Below, piece by piece: positions 53,127 through 60,877 of a stretch of 64,000 nt of DNA. Source of the DNA: Tistrella mobilis KA081020-065. GTDB lineage: Bacteria; Pseudomonadota; Alphaproteobacteria; Tistrellales; Tistrellaceae. Where the stretch lies: the NCBI RefSeq assembly GCF_000264455.2, contig NC_017956.1, positions 2,463,501 through 2,527,500 of the forward strand. Reading direction: 5' to 3'. The position numbers and the translations under genes are program-made. The stretch's first letter is position 1. Each line of letters starts with the position of its first letter. The notes under the pieces were generated by a model. It did no database searches. It was not told where the DNA came from and worked only from the letters and a program-made list of their open reading frames with translations.

Positions 53127-55622
53127 TCACCACTTGTACTTCAGGGTCCCCAGCACCGTGCGGCCCTGGCCCCAATAGCACTGCTTGTCGACCTCGCAGC
53201 CCGAGACATAGGTCTCGTCGAACAGGTTGGAGGCATTGACCGCCAGCTCGACGCCGGTGAGCGCCGGCGACGCCCGGCCAAGATCGTAGCTGACTGCCGC
53301 GTCATACAGGGTGTAGGACGGCACCTTCAGGGTGTTGGTGTCGTTGCCATAGGTGCTGCCGACATAGCGCACGCCGGCCCCCAGCCCCAGCCCCTCGGCG
53401 AAGCCAGCCTGGAAGGTGTAGCGGGTCCAGAGCGCCGCGGTCACCTCGGGCACCATGGTCGGGCGGTGGTGAAGATCCAGCTCGGTGCTCTTGGTCACCT
53501 CGCTGTCGAGCCAGGTGAACCCGGCCTGAACATCCCAGCCCGAGGCCAGGCTCGCCACCGCTTCGAGTTCAAGCCCCTTGTTCGTCACCTCGCCGATCTG
53601 GCGGTACCCCAGCCCCGACCCCAGAGACTTCGGAACATTGGTCTGCGTGATCTGGAAAACCGATGCGGTGAACATGGCATTCCAACCGGGCGGCTGATAC
53701 TTCAGACCGGCTTCGTACTGGGTGCCGCGACTGGGTTTGAAGGCCGCGCCGGTCGGCGTGGTACCGCTCTGCGGCTCGAAGCTCTCCGAATAGCTGAGAT
53801 AAGGGGTCAGCCCCATATCGAAGGCATAGCCGAGGCCGATGCGGCTGGTGAAAGCCTCATCATCCTGCGACGTCTCGCCGGGGGTGCGACGATCCTTGAC
53901 CCGGCTGTCCGCCCGATCATAGCGACCACCGAGGTTGACGATCCAGCCGCCCATCCGGATCTGGTCCTGCGCATAGAGGCCCCACTGGTTGCGTCGCGTC
54001 TCAAGATTCTGATAGATCGGCGGCTCGCCCGCGAAGGTGGCATTGCCACCCTGGGGCAGCGTGATCGAACTCACCTGGGCAAAGCGCCGGATCGTGTCGC
54101 TGTCGTGGCGGCGGTATTCGAAGCCGGTCAGCAGGGTGTGGTCCAGCGGCCCCGTGGTGCCGTCGATCTGCACCTGGTTGTCGACCACATAGACGTCCGA
54201 TGACTCGCGCGCCGCAAAGGCGTTGCGATCCAGCGTCACGCCATCCGACTGAAGTGCCCGGATATAGACGGTCGCGAAATCCAGCCGGTTGGCGATATAG
54301 CGGGCGTTCTGACGAAAGGTGATCGCATCGTCGAAGCGGTGCTCGAACTGGTAGCCCAGGGTATAGAGATCCCGGTCCCAATGGCCGTAATCGGTGTCGC
54401 CGGCATAGAAGCTGCGCGGCAGCTTGCCATAGGGCGCATCCTTCAGCGTGCCGACGATCGGCAGCATGTTGGAAAAGCCGCCGTCGACATCGTCGCGCTG
54501 CCAGCTGCCGAGCAGGGTGAGCGTGGTGTCGTCCCCGGCCCGCCAGGTCAGCGACGGGGCGATGGCGGTGCGCTCCTGATCGATGCCGTCGACCTGGTTG
54601 TCGCTTTCCATCATCAGGCCGGCCACCCGGAAGGCCAGCCGGCCGTCCTCGACCAGCCGGCCGCCGATATCGGCGCCGGCTTCATGGCGGCCGAAGCTGC
54701 CGCCGCGCAGCATCACCTCGTTCATCGCCTGGTCGGACGGGGTCTTGCTCACCCGGTTGACGATACCGCCCGGGGTGTTCTGGCCGTAGAGCACCGAGGC
54801 CGGGCCCTTCAGCACCTCGATCCGCTCGAACATATAGGGCTCGAAGCCGCCGACCGCGAAATTGGCGCCGCCGACCTTGATGCCGTCCAGATATTCGTTC
54901 GACGAGGCGCCATAGGTGCCATCACCACCGAAGCCGCGGACCTGGATATTGTCGCCGCCCGGCATGATACCGCCGGCACGGCCGCCGACGCGGACACCGG
55001 CGGTATAGGCCAGCGCCTCGCCCTCGGTGGTGACGGCGCGGGCCGACATCTGGTCGCGAGTGACGACCGACACCGATTGCGGGGTTTCCAGCAGCGGCGT
55101 GTCGGTCTTGGTCGCGGTCGCGGTACGGGTCGCGACATAGCCGGTCACGGGCCCCGTCGCCACTTCGGCCGTTCTGGCCGCGCCGACCTGAAGCGGGTCG
55201 AGCACGGTCGCCCCCTCGCCTGCCAGGCGCTGCAGCACCACCACCCCGTCGGGCGTGATCGACCCGGTAACCGGCGTGCCCGCCAGCAGCTGCGCCAGCC
55301 CCGCCGCCGGCGTCATCCGGCCCTTGAGGCCGCGGCTCTCAACGCCGCGGGTGACGGCGGTATCGGCAGAGACCTGCAACCCCGCCTGTCGGCCGAAGGC
55401 GCCGAGTGCGCCCGCCAGCGGCTGTTCCGGAATGTCGAAGCTGACCTCTGCCGAAAGATCGGCCGCCTCGGCCCGGGTGATCACCATACCGGCAACCAGC
55501 CCCGCGCTCCCCACAGCCATGGTTCCCGGAAGCGTCGCGACCGATGCCGCAACCATCGCTGCGACGCCCTGCGGCACCTTCCGGCGGCGCTGCTGCCCCT
55601 GGCCCATCCCCGTCTCCTTCAT
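53127..55622 (-). CDS. TonB-dependent siderophore receptor with signalling domain
   Basis: An 831-residue protein. A signal region ending near AEAADL is followed by an STN domain (VSFDIPEQPLAGALGAFGRQ through LLAGTPVTGSITPDGVVVLQ, about 60-132). A plug has TDTPLLETPQSVSVVTRDQM and RIEVLKGPASVLYGQNTPGG. The barrel ends in LGTLKYKW with a terminal aromatic. The STN domain signals to FecR, encoded upstream with its sigma factor. A Cys pair (GCEVDKQCYWGQGR) sits near the C-terminus. The ligand is likely a ferric siderophore; its identity is not deducible. Confidence 0.93.
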   Translation of the reverse strand: MKETGMGQGQQRRRKVPQGVAAMVAASVATLPGTMAVGSAGLVAGMVITRAEAADLSAEVSFDIPEQPLAGALGAFGRQAGLQVSADTAVTRGVESRGLKGRMTPAAGLAQLLAGTPVTGSITPDGVVVLQRLAGEGATVLDPLQVGAARTAEVATGPVTGYVATRTATATKTDTPLLETPQSVSVVTRDQMSARAVTTEGEALAYTAGVRVGGRAGGIMPGGDNIQVRGFGGDGTYGASSNEYLDGIKVGGANFAVGGFEPYMFERIEVLKGPASVLYGQNTPGGIVNRVSKTPSDQAMNEVMLRGGSFGRHEAGADIGGRLVEDGRLAFRVAGLMMESDNQVDGIDQERTAIAPSLTWRAGDDTTLTLLGSWQRDDVDGGFSNMLPIVGTLKDAPYGKLPRSFYAGDTDYGHWDRDLYTLGYQFEHRFDDAITFRQNARYIANRLDFATVYIRALQSDGVTLDRNAFAARESSDVYVVDNQVQIDGTTGPLDHTLLTGFEYRRHDSDTIRRFAQVSSITLPQGGNATFAGEPPIYQNLETRRNQWGLYAQDQIRMGGWIVNLGGRYDRADSRVKDRRTPGETSQDDEAFTSRIGLGYAFDMGLTPYLSYSESFEPQSGTTPTGAAFKPSRGTQYEAGLKYQPPGWNAMFTASVFQITQTNVPKSLGSGLGYRQIGEVTNKGLELEAVASLASGWDVQAGFTWLDSEVTKSTELDLHHRPTMVPEVTAALWTRYTFQAGFAEGLGLGAGVRYVGSTYGNDTNTLKVPSYTLYDAAVSYDLGRASPALTGVELAVNASNLFDETYVSGCEVDKQCYWGQGRTVLGTLKYKW

Positions 55623-55639
55623 GTTCTGCCCGATCCGTT

Positions 55640-55656
55640 ATGCGAGTGCTTCGCAT
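55640..55656. promoter_or_regulatory. palindromic operator before the receptor gene
   Basis: ATGCGA, five bases, TCGCAT. It lies 18 bases before the receptor start, downstream of the candidate FecI promoter. The shape suggests an iron-responsive repressor site, but the regulator is not identified. A shorter relative, ATGCG-GT-CGCAT, lies before the sigma-factor gene (57274-57285). Confidence 0.5.
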
Positions 55657-55670
55657 TTTCAGGACAAACA

Positions 55671-55695
55671 GACGCGGAGCCGGGACGGATTTTCC
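55671..55695 (-). promoter_or_regulatory. candidate FecI-type ECF promoter of the receptor
   Basis: On the minus strand GGAAAA (55695-55690), 17 bases, TC (55672-55671). This resembles the FecI promoter of E. coli fecA (GGAAAT, 17, TC). It lies about 50 bases before the receptor start. Confidence 0.5.
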
Positions 55696-55760
55696 GCAGG
55701 GACCGGCATTTTTCTGAGAAAAAGACGTCGCTTCTACCACAAGGGGTTGCGGGTTGGTAT

Positions 55761-56720
55761 TCAGGCGCCGTCGAGGATGGTGAGCAGCGTCCCCACCCGG
55801 CGGATCCGCCCGCCATGGGCCCGCATCAGCGCCGAAAGCGCCGCCTGCGGATCGCGCAGGTCGTAAAGCCCCGTCACCTCGCGGTCGGCCAGGGCATCAT
55901 CCGCCACGATGATCAGCCCGGGGGTATAGGCCCGCAGCCGGGCTACCACCTCGCCGACCGTCGCCCCGTCGACGAACAGCCGCCCGTCCTGCCAGAGCGC
56001 CACGGCATCGGGGGCGATACGGCCTCGGATCGGGGCGGAGCCATCGGTTGCAATCTCGACCATCTCTCCCGGGGAGAGCTGCACGGCCGAAACACCGGGA
56101 CCCTCCACCCGGACGGTGCCGCTGCGGACGGCGACCGTCACCCGGTCGTCATCGCGGTCGACCTCGAACCCCGTACCGGTGACCGTGACCTGCACCCCGC
56201 CGGCCTGAACCACGAAGGGCCGGCCGGCATCGGAGACCACATCGAAGAAGGCCTCGCCGCGCCGCAGGATCACCCGCCGATGGTTGCCGTCCAGCTGCAT
56301 ATCGGCGGCCGAGAGCGGGGCCAGACGCATGCGGCTGCCATCGGCGAGCGTCACCAGCCGAAGCTCCCCCACCCCGGTCGCGGCATCCGCCGTCATCCGC
56401 AGGGCCAGCCCGGGCAGCAGCATCACCGCAAGACCGGCCGCGACCGCAAGACCGGTAAGCCCGGCTGCCCAGCGCCCACGCCGCGGCCGGCGGGTGACCA
56501 CTCGCGGCGGCGGCGCCATCGCTGCCAGCCCCTCAGGCACCGCCAGCCAGCTGCGACGGACCTCGGCAAAGGCCGCGGCATGGGCGGGATCGGCCGCACA
56601 CCAGGCCCGGAACGCCCGGCCGAGTGCCTGATCACCCGGTGCGGCTTCCAGCCGGACCAGCCAGTCCGCCGCCACAGCCAAAAGGTCCGCGGATGGTCTT
56701 GTGCCGGAGCGGGTGGTCAT
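55761..56720 (-). CDS. fecR: FecR-family anti-sigma / signal transducer
   Basis: A 319-residue protein. The N-terminal cytosolic part has the FecR pattern WLVRLEAAPGDQALGRAFRA, WCAADPAHAAAFAEVRRSW. A single membrane helix (AAGLTGLAVAAGLAVMLLPG, about 86-105) precedes a periplasmic FecR domain (LRLVTLADGSRMRL, GEAFFDV, VTVTGTGFEVDRDDD, ALWQDGRLFVDGATVGEVVA). It relays receptor occupancy to the sigma factor. Its start overlaps the sigma-factor stop (ATGA). Confidence 0.92.
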   Translation of the reverse strand: MTTRSGTRPSADLLAVAADWLVRLEAAPGDQALGRAFRAWCAADPAHAAAFAEVRRSWLAVPEGLAAMAPPPRVVTRRPRRGRWAAGLTGLAVAAGLAVMLLPGLALRMTADAATGVGELRLVTLADGSRMRLAPLSAADMQLDGNHRRVILRRGEAFFDVVSDAGRPFVVQAGGVQVTVTGTGFEVDRDDDRVTVAVRSGTVRVEGPGVSAVQLSPGEMVEIATDGSAPIRGRIAPDAVALWQDGRLFVDGATVGEVVARLRAYTPGLIIVADDALADREVTGLYDLRDPQAALSALMRAHGGRIRRVGTLLTILDGA

Positions 56721-57241
56721 GCCCCGTCCTCGTCGCGCAGCGCCAGTGTCAGCTGAACGACCGCCCCCTGTACCAGCCGGTGGGCGGTGGTCACCGAGAC
56801 ACCCAGGTGATCGGCGATACCCTGCAGGTTGCAGCCGTCCACGCGGTGCATCTTCAACGCCACCCGCTCCCGCTCCGGCAGGCTGGCGAGCGCCGCGGCC
56901 ATCCGCCGGGTCTCGTCCCGATCCAGCAGCCCCTGATCCGGGGCCGGCAGTTCGGCCGGGGCCAGCCAGTCGGGGCGGTGCTGCAGGCGGTTGCGATCCT
57001 CGGTCTGGCGTCTGCGGGTGACATCCAGCGCAAGGTTGCGGACGATGCGATAGAGATAGCCCACCGGCTGCGCCACCCGCCCGGCCGCCACCCCATCCGC
57101 GGCGCCGGGGGCGAAGCGGATATAGGCCTCCTGCACGACATCCTCGGCGCGCATGCGATCGCCCACGATCGGCGTCGCGTAATCCACGAGCGTCGCGCGG
57201 TGGTCGAGAAACAGTTTGAGCCTGGGATCGTCGTCGCGCAC
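56717..57241 (-). CDS. fecI: FecI-type ECF sigma factor
   Basis: A 174-residue protein with region 2 (HRATLVDYATPIVGDRMRAE, DVVQEAYIRFAP, YLYRIVRNLALDVTRRR) and region 4 (LASLPERERVALKMHRVDGC, NLQGIADHLGVSVTTAHRLV). It directs transcription of the receptor operon when released by FecR. The start codon is GTG at 57241, with an in-frame stop not far upstream and no better ATG. The gene pair fecI-fecR precedes the receptor. Confidence 0.92.
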   Translation of the reverse strand: MRDDDPRLKLFLDHRATLVDYATPIVGDRMRAEDVVQEAYIRFAPGAADGVAAGRVAQPVGYLYRIVRNLALDVTRRRQTEDRNRLQHRPDWLAPAELPAPDQGLLDRDETRRMAAALASLPERERVALKMHRVDGCNLQGIADHLGVSVTTAHRLVQGAVVQLTLALRDEDGA

Positions 57242-57286
57242 GGCGCCTGCATGCCTTCCGGGGCGGAAACCCGATGCGGTCGCATG

Positions 57287-58060
57287 CTAGTCGGATTGCG
57301 AACCGGTCGCAACAACAACACTCTCCCCCACGGGGCTCCGGGGTGCCAGCACCGCAGCGGCGCGGGCGATGCGCCCGGTCAGGTCATCCCGCCGCCCCGC
57401 CGGAACATAGCCGATCAGCGAGGTGGCGATGCCCAGATCGACGGCGGCGCCGAACTGGTCGTCGGCGACCTCTCCACCGGCCCAGAGTGCCGCGGCACCG
57501 CGGAACATGATCGCCAGCTGTTCGGGCAGGGCCCCGACCGCCAGCGGCCGCATGGCCGGATCGATGCCGTCATGATCGCCAAGCGCCAGGATCCACAGGG
57601 CCCGCGATCGCCGGCGGAATTCCTCGGGATCGCCGGCGCTGCCGCCACCGGCTGCGGGCCCGCCCGCCACCAGCGTGCCGATCAGATAGCGATGCACGGC
57701 CGGCCGCTCCAGCCAGACCGCGCAGCCCGCCTGCCCCATCATGAAGGTCCGGTCGATGGCATCGCCCGCACCCGCGGCGCTGTCCGCAACATAGCGATCG
57801 GTGATCGCGTCGAACATGCGCTGGGCCAGGCTGCGCAGAATGCCCGTCTTGCTGCCGAAATGGTTGAACGGGGTCGCGAAGCTGACCCCCGCCTCCTCGG
57901 ACAGCGCGCGCATCGAGAAATCGGGCAGATCCCCGGCCAGAAGCAGCCGTTCCGCCGCGTTCAGGATTTCCTCCCGCGCGAAGGCCCGCTTGCGGTCCGC
58001 AAGCCGCATCTTGCCGGATGTCGCAGCCACCCTGCCCTCCCTTTCGGCCGGTCTCTCCAT
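57287..58060 (-). CDS. TetR-family transcriptional regulator
   Basis: A 257-residue protein. The HTH part is FAREEILNAAERLLLAGDLP, DFSMRALSEEAGVSFATPFN, HFGSKTGILRSLAQRMFDAI. The ligand domain is unlike families I can name. It is divergent from an amidohydrolase gene, and the 153-base gap contains two palindromes near its own start, so it probably represses both itself and the hydrolase. Confidence 0.88.
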   Translation of the reverse strand: MERPAEREGRVAATSGKMRLADRKRAFAREEILNAAERLLLAGDLPDFSMRALSEEAGVSFATPFNHFGSKTGILRSLAQRMFDAITDRYVADSAAGAGDAIDRTFMMGQAGCAVWLERPAVHRYLIGTLVAGGPAAGGGSAGDPEEFRRRSRALWILALGDHDGIDPAMRPLAVGALPEQLAIMFRGAAALWAGGEVADDQFGAAVDLGIATSLIGYVPAGRRDDLTGRIARAAAVLAPRSPVGESVVVATGSQSD

Positions 58061-58110
58061 CCCCTGCTATGCACCATGGCGGTGACGCCGGCAAGGTGCG
58101 ATCAGATTTA

Positions 58111-58142
58111 TATATCGTGATATAAGAATCATATTGTGATTC
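58111..58142. promoter_or_regulatory. two palindromic operator candidates in the TetR/amidohydrolase gap
   Basis: TATATC-GT-GATATA (58111-58124) and GAATCA-TATTG-TGATTC (58126-58142), both perfect. They are AT-rich islands in a GC-rich region and probably overlap the divergent promoters. Confidence 0.65.
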
Positions 58143-58213
58143 AATTCATCCTCGCGCCATCATGCCTCCTGACCGGCCCCAGCAGAGCGCCGGCATACCA
58201 GGGAGGACATGAG

Positions 58214-59626
58214 ATGACCGCAGAGAGACCGATCCTGATCCGCAACGCCCGGCTTCTGACCATGGCCGACGGCAGCGACGAGACGAGTGGTGACGTTCTG
58301 ATCGCGGACGGGATGATCCAGGCCGTCGGCGGGCGGATCGATCATCCGGATGCGAAGATCGTCGACGCCGCAGGAGGCATCCTGATGCCCGGCTTCGTCG
58401 ATACCCACCGCCATGTCTGGCAGACCCAGCTGCGCTCCGTCGCGGCGGACTGGTCGCTGTTCGACTATTTCGTCCGTATGCGGATGATCTATTCGGCGTT
58501 CTATGCGCCCGACGACGTCTGGTTGGGCAACCATATCGGCGCGCTGGAAGCGCTGCATGCCGGTGTCACCACCATGGTCGACCACTGCCACATCCTGAAC
58601 AGCCCCGACCATGCCGATGCGGCGCTCAAAGGGCTGATCGATGCCGGCGGGCGGGGCGTCTTCTGCTACGGGCTGTTCGGCAATCCGCGCGGCCATGATC
58701 CGCTGGTGGCCGAGATTGCGCCGGACTGGCTTGCCGCCGATATCCGCCGGCTGCGGGCCGGCACGGATTTCTCGGGCCAGGACCGGATCCTGTTCGGCAT
58801 GGCGCCCGCCGAGGCCGAGGCGACGCCCCTGCCTCATCTTCTGGGCGAGCTGCACCTTGCGCGCGAGCTTGGCGCCCACAGCATCTCTTTGCATGTCGCC
58901 ATGGGCGGTTACGATCAGGGCCACCGCGTGGTGCAGCAGCTGGCCGATGCAGGCGCGCTCGGCCCCGATCTGCTGTTCGTGCATGGCGCCGCCCTGACCG
59001 CGGCTGAACAGTCGGCGATCGCCGAAGCCGGGGCCGGGCTGTCGGTGACGCCCGAGACCGAGATGCAGATGGGCATGGGCCATCCGCTGGCCTTCATCGC
59101 GCAGGCGGCCGGCATCCGCACCGGGCTCGGCATCGACATCGTCTCGAATTATGCCGGCGACATGTTCCGGCAGATGCGGCTGATGCTTCAGGCCGAGCGC
59201 GCCCGGCGCAATGCGGCACTGGAAGCCCGGGGCGGCGCACCGCGGCAGATCACCCCCACCGCCCGCGAGGTGCTGCGGATGGCGACCCTCGGCGGTGCCG
59301 AAGCCCTGCATCTGGAAGACCGCATCGGCTCGATCGCGCCGGGCAAGCGGGCGGATCTGATCCTGGTGCGCACCGACACCATCAACATGTGCCCGACGAT
59401 CGATGCGGTGGCGGCGATCGTGCTGAATGCCGCACCGTCGGATATCGACATGGTCATGGTCGACGGCCGGGTCCTCAAGCGTGACGGCGCCCTGACCGGC
59501 ATCGACTGGCCGGATCTGGCCGGCCGCCTTCAGGCATCCGCCATGCGGATCACTGCCGCGGCGGATCGGGTGGATCGCGGGCCGATCGAGGCGATGGCCG
59601 CGCCTCTTTTCGCCAACCTGACCTGA
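58214..59626 (+). CDS. amidohydrolase-superfamily deaminase/chlorohydrolase
   Basis: A 470-residue protein: LLTMADGSDETSGDVLIADG, metal-binding HxH in GFVDTHRHVWQTQLRS, His in TTMVDHCHI, LHVAMGGYDQGH, VHGAALTAAEQ and the catalytic Asp in LGIDIVSNYAGDMFRQMRLM, ending with the usual composite barrel (GSIAPGKRADLILV). It is close to the guanine/atrazine-type aminohydrolases; the substrate is unknown. The ATG at 58214 fits homology. Control by the divergent TetR is likely. Confidence 0.88.
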   Translation: MTAERPILIRNARLLTMADGSDETSGDVLIADGMIQAVGGRIDHPDAKIVDAAGGILMPGFVDTHRHVWQTQLRSVAADWSLFDYFVRMRMIYSAFYAPDDVWLGNHIGALEALHAGVTTMVDHCHILNSPDHADAALKGLIDAGGRGVFCYGLFGNPRGHDPLVAEIAPDWLAADIRRLRAGTDFSGQDRILFGMAPAEAEATPLPHLLGELHLARELGAHSISLHVAMGGYDQGHRVVQQLADAGALGPDLLFVHGAALTAAEQSAIAEAGAGLSVTPETEMQMGMGHPLAFIAQAAGIRTGLGIDIVSNYAGDMFRQMRLMLQAERARRNAALEARGGAPRQITPTAREVLRMATLGGAEALHLEDRIGSIAPGKRADLILVRTDTINMCPTIDAVAAIVLNAAPSDIDMVMVDGRVLKRDGALTGIDWPDLAGRLQASAMRITAAADRVDRGPIEAMAAPLFANLT

Positions 59627-59637
59627 CCCTGGACGTG

Positions 59638-59673
59638 ACGACGGCCCGTCCCCATTCGGGGACGGGCCGTCGT
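59638..59673. terminator. long hairpin between convergent genes
   Basis: Arms ACGACGGCCCGTCCCC and GGGGACGGGCCGTCGT, 16 perfect pairs, loop ATTC. No T tract follows. It is shared by the amidohydrolase and the convergent lyase genes. Confidence 0.8.
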
Positions 59674-59698
59674 CATCGTCTGAACCGATGCCGGATGA

Positions 59699-60877
59699 TC
59701 AGCCGATCGCCGCCAGACCACGGGCGAGATCGGCTTCCAGATCGGCCGGGTTTTCCAGACCGATATGCAGGCGCACCGGCACGCCGGGCCCGGTCCAGCC
59801 GCGCACCGTCTCCGGGGCCTGCGGCAGAGCCAGGCTCTCGAACCCGCCCCAGGACGAGCCGATGCCGAACAGGCGGAGCGTGTCGACGAAGCGGTCGACC
59901 GCGCTCAGGTCGATGTCCGGGCGCATGCCGATGGTCACCAGCCCGTTGGACCCGCTGAAGTCGCGGCGCCAAAGATCATGGCGGGGATGGCTGTCCAGCG
60001 CCGGGTGCAGCACCCTCTCAACCAGGGGATGACCCTGGAGGAAGCGGGCGATACCGAGCGCGCTGGCCGCATGGATCGGCAGGCGCGCGGCAATCGTGCG
60101 CAGGCCGCGCAGGGTCAGCCAGGCATCATCCGGGCTGACGGTCTGGCCCATCACCACCTGCATCCGCCACAACTCGCGGCCCAGCTCGCCATTGGCGACC
60201 ACGGCACCGATCATGACGTCGGAATGGCCGACGACATATTTGGTGCCGGCAATGACCGAGATGTCGGCACCGTGCAGAAGCGGCTTGTGCAGCAGGCCCG
60301 ACGCCCAGGTGTTGTCGATCACCAGCAGGGCGTTGTGGTCATGGGCCAGCGTCGAGAGCGCCTTGACGTCGATCAGGTCATAGACCCACGAGCCGGGGTT
60401 CTCGGCATAGATCATCCGGGTGGCCGGGGTGATCTTCGCCGCCGCATCCTCGACCGTGCCGTCGAAATAGGTCGATGCGATACCGCGCGGCTCCAGGAAT
60501 TTCGACCGGATGGCATGGACCTGCGGATAGACCGTGTTCTGGATCAGCACATGCGATCCGGGCAGCAGGCAGGTCAGCAGGACATGGGCGATGGCAGCCA
60601 GCCCTGTCGGGAAGAGCAGCGCCCGCTCCCCCCCTTCAAGGGCGGCCCAGGCCTCTTCCAGCGCATGATTGGTCGGCGTGCCGCGGGCACCATAGCTGAA
60701 CACCCGGCTGCCATCCTCACGCCGCGCCTTGTTGGCGCGCATGGTGGCGATGTCCGGGGCGAGCACGGTGGAGGTGCGGACGACCGGCGGGCTCACCGGA
60801 CGCACACCCTCCATCGGCTGGCTGCGACCCAGATGGATCAGCCGGGTCTCTTCAGACAGCTCACGATCCGCGCTCAT
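59699..60877 (-). CDS. metC: cystathionine beta-lyase-like PLP enzyme
   Basis: A 392-residue protein of the Cys/Met metabolism PLP family: VFSYGARGTPTNHALEEAWA, LFPTGLAAIAHVLLTCLLPG, VIDNTWASGLLHKPLLHGAD and the PLP lysine in SVIAGTKYVVGHSDVMIGAV, then GSSWGGFESL. MetC-type cleavage of cystathionine or cysteine is likely. Its ATG follows directly on the upstream rhodanese-fusion stop (TGAATG), so the two are cotranscribed and translationally coupled. Confidence 0.88.
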   Translation of the reverse strand: MSADRELSEETRLIHLGRSQPMEGVRPVSPPVVRTSTVLAPDIATMRANKARREDGSRVFSYGARGTPTNHALEEAWAALEGGERALLFPTGLAAIAHVLLTCLLPGSHVLIQNTVYPQVHAIRSKFLEPRGIASTYFDGTVEDAAAKITPATRMIYAENPGSWVYDLIDVKALSTLAHDHNALLVIDNTWASGLLHKPLLHGADISVIAGTKYVVGHSDVMIGAVVANGELGRELWRMQVVMGQTVSPDDAWLTLRGLRTIAARLPIHAASALGIARFLQGHPLVERVLHPALDSHPRHDLWRRDFSGSNGLVTIGMRPDIDLSAVDRFVDTLRLFGIGSSWGGFESLALPQAPETVRGWTGPGVPVRLHIGLENPADLEADLARGLAAIG

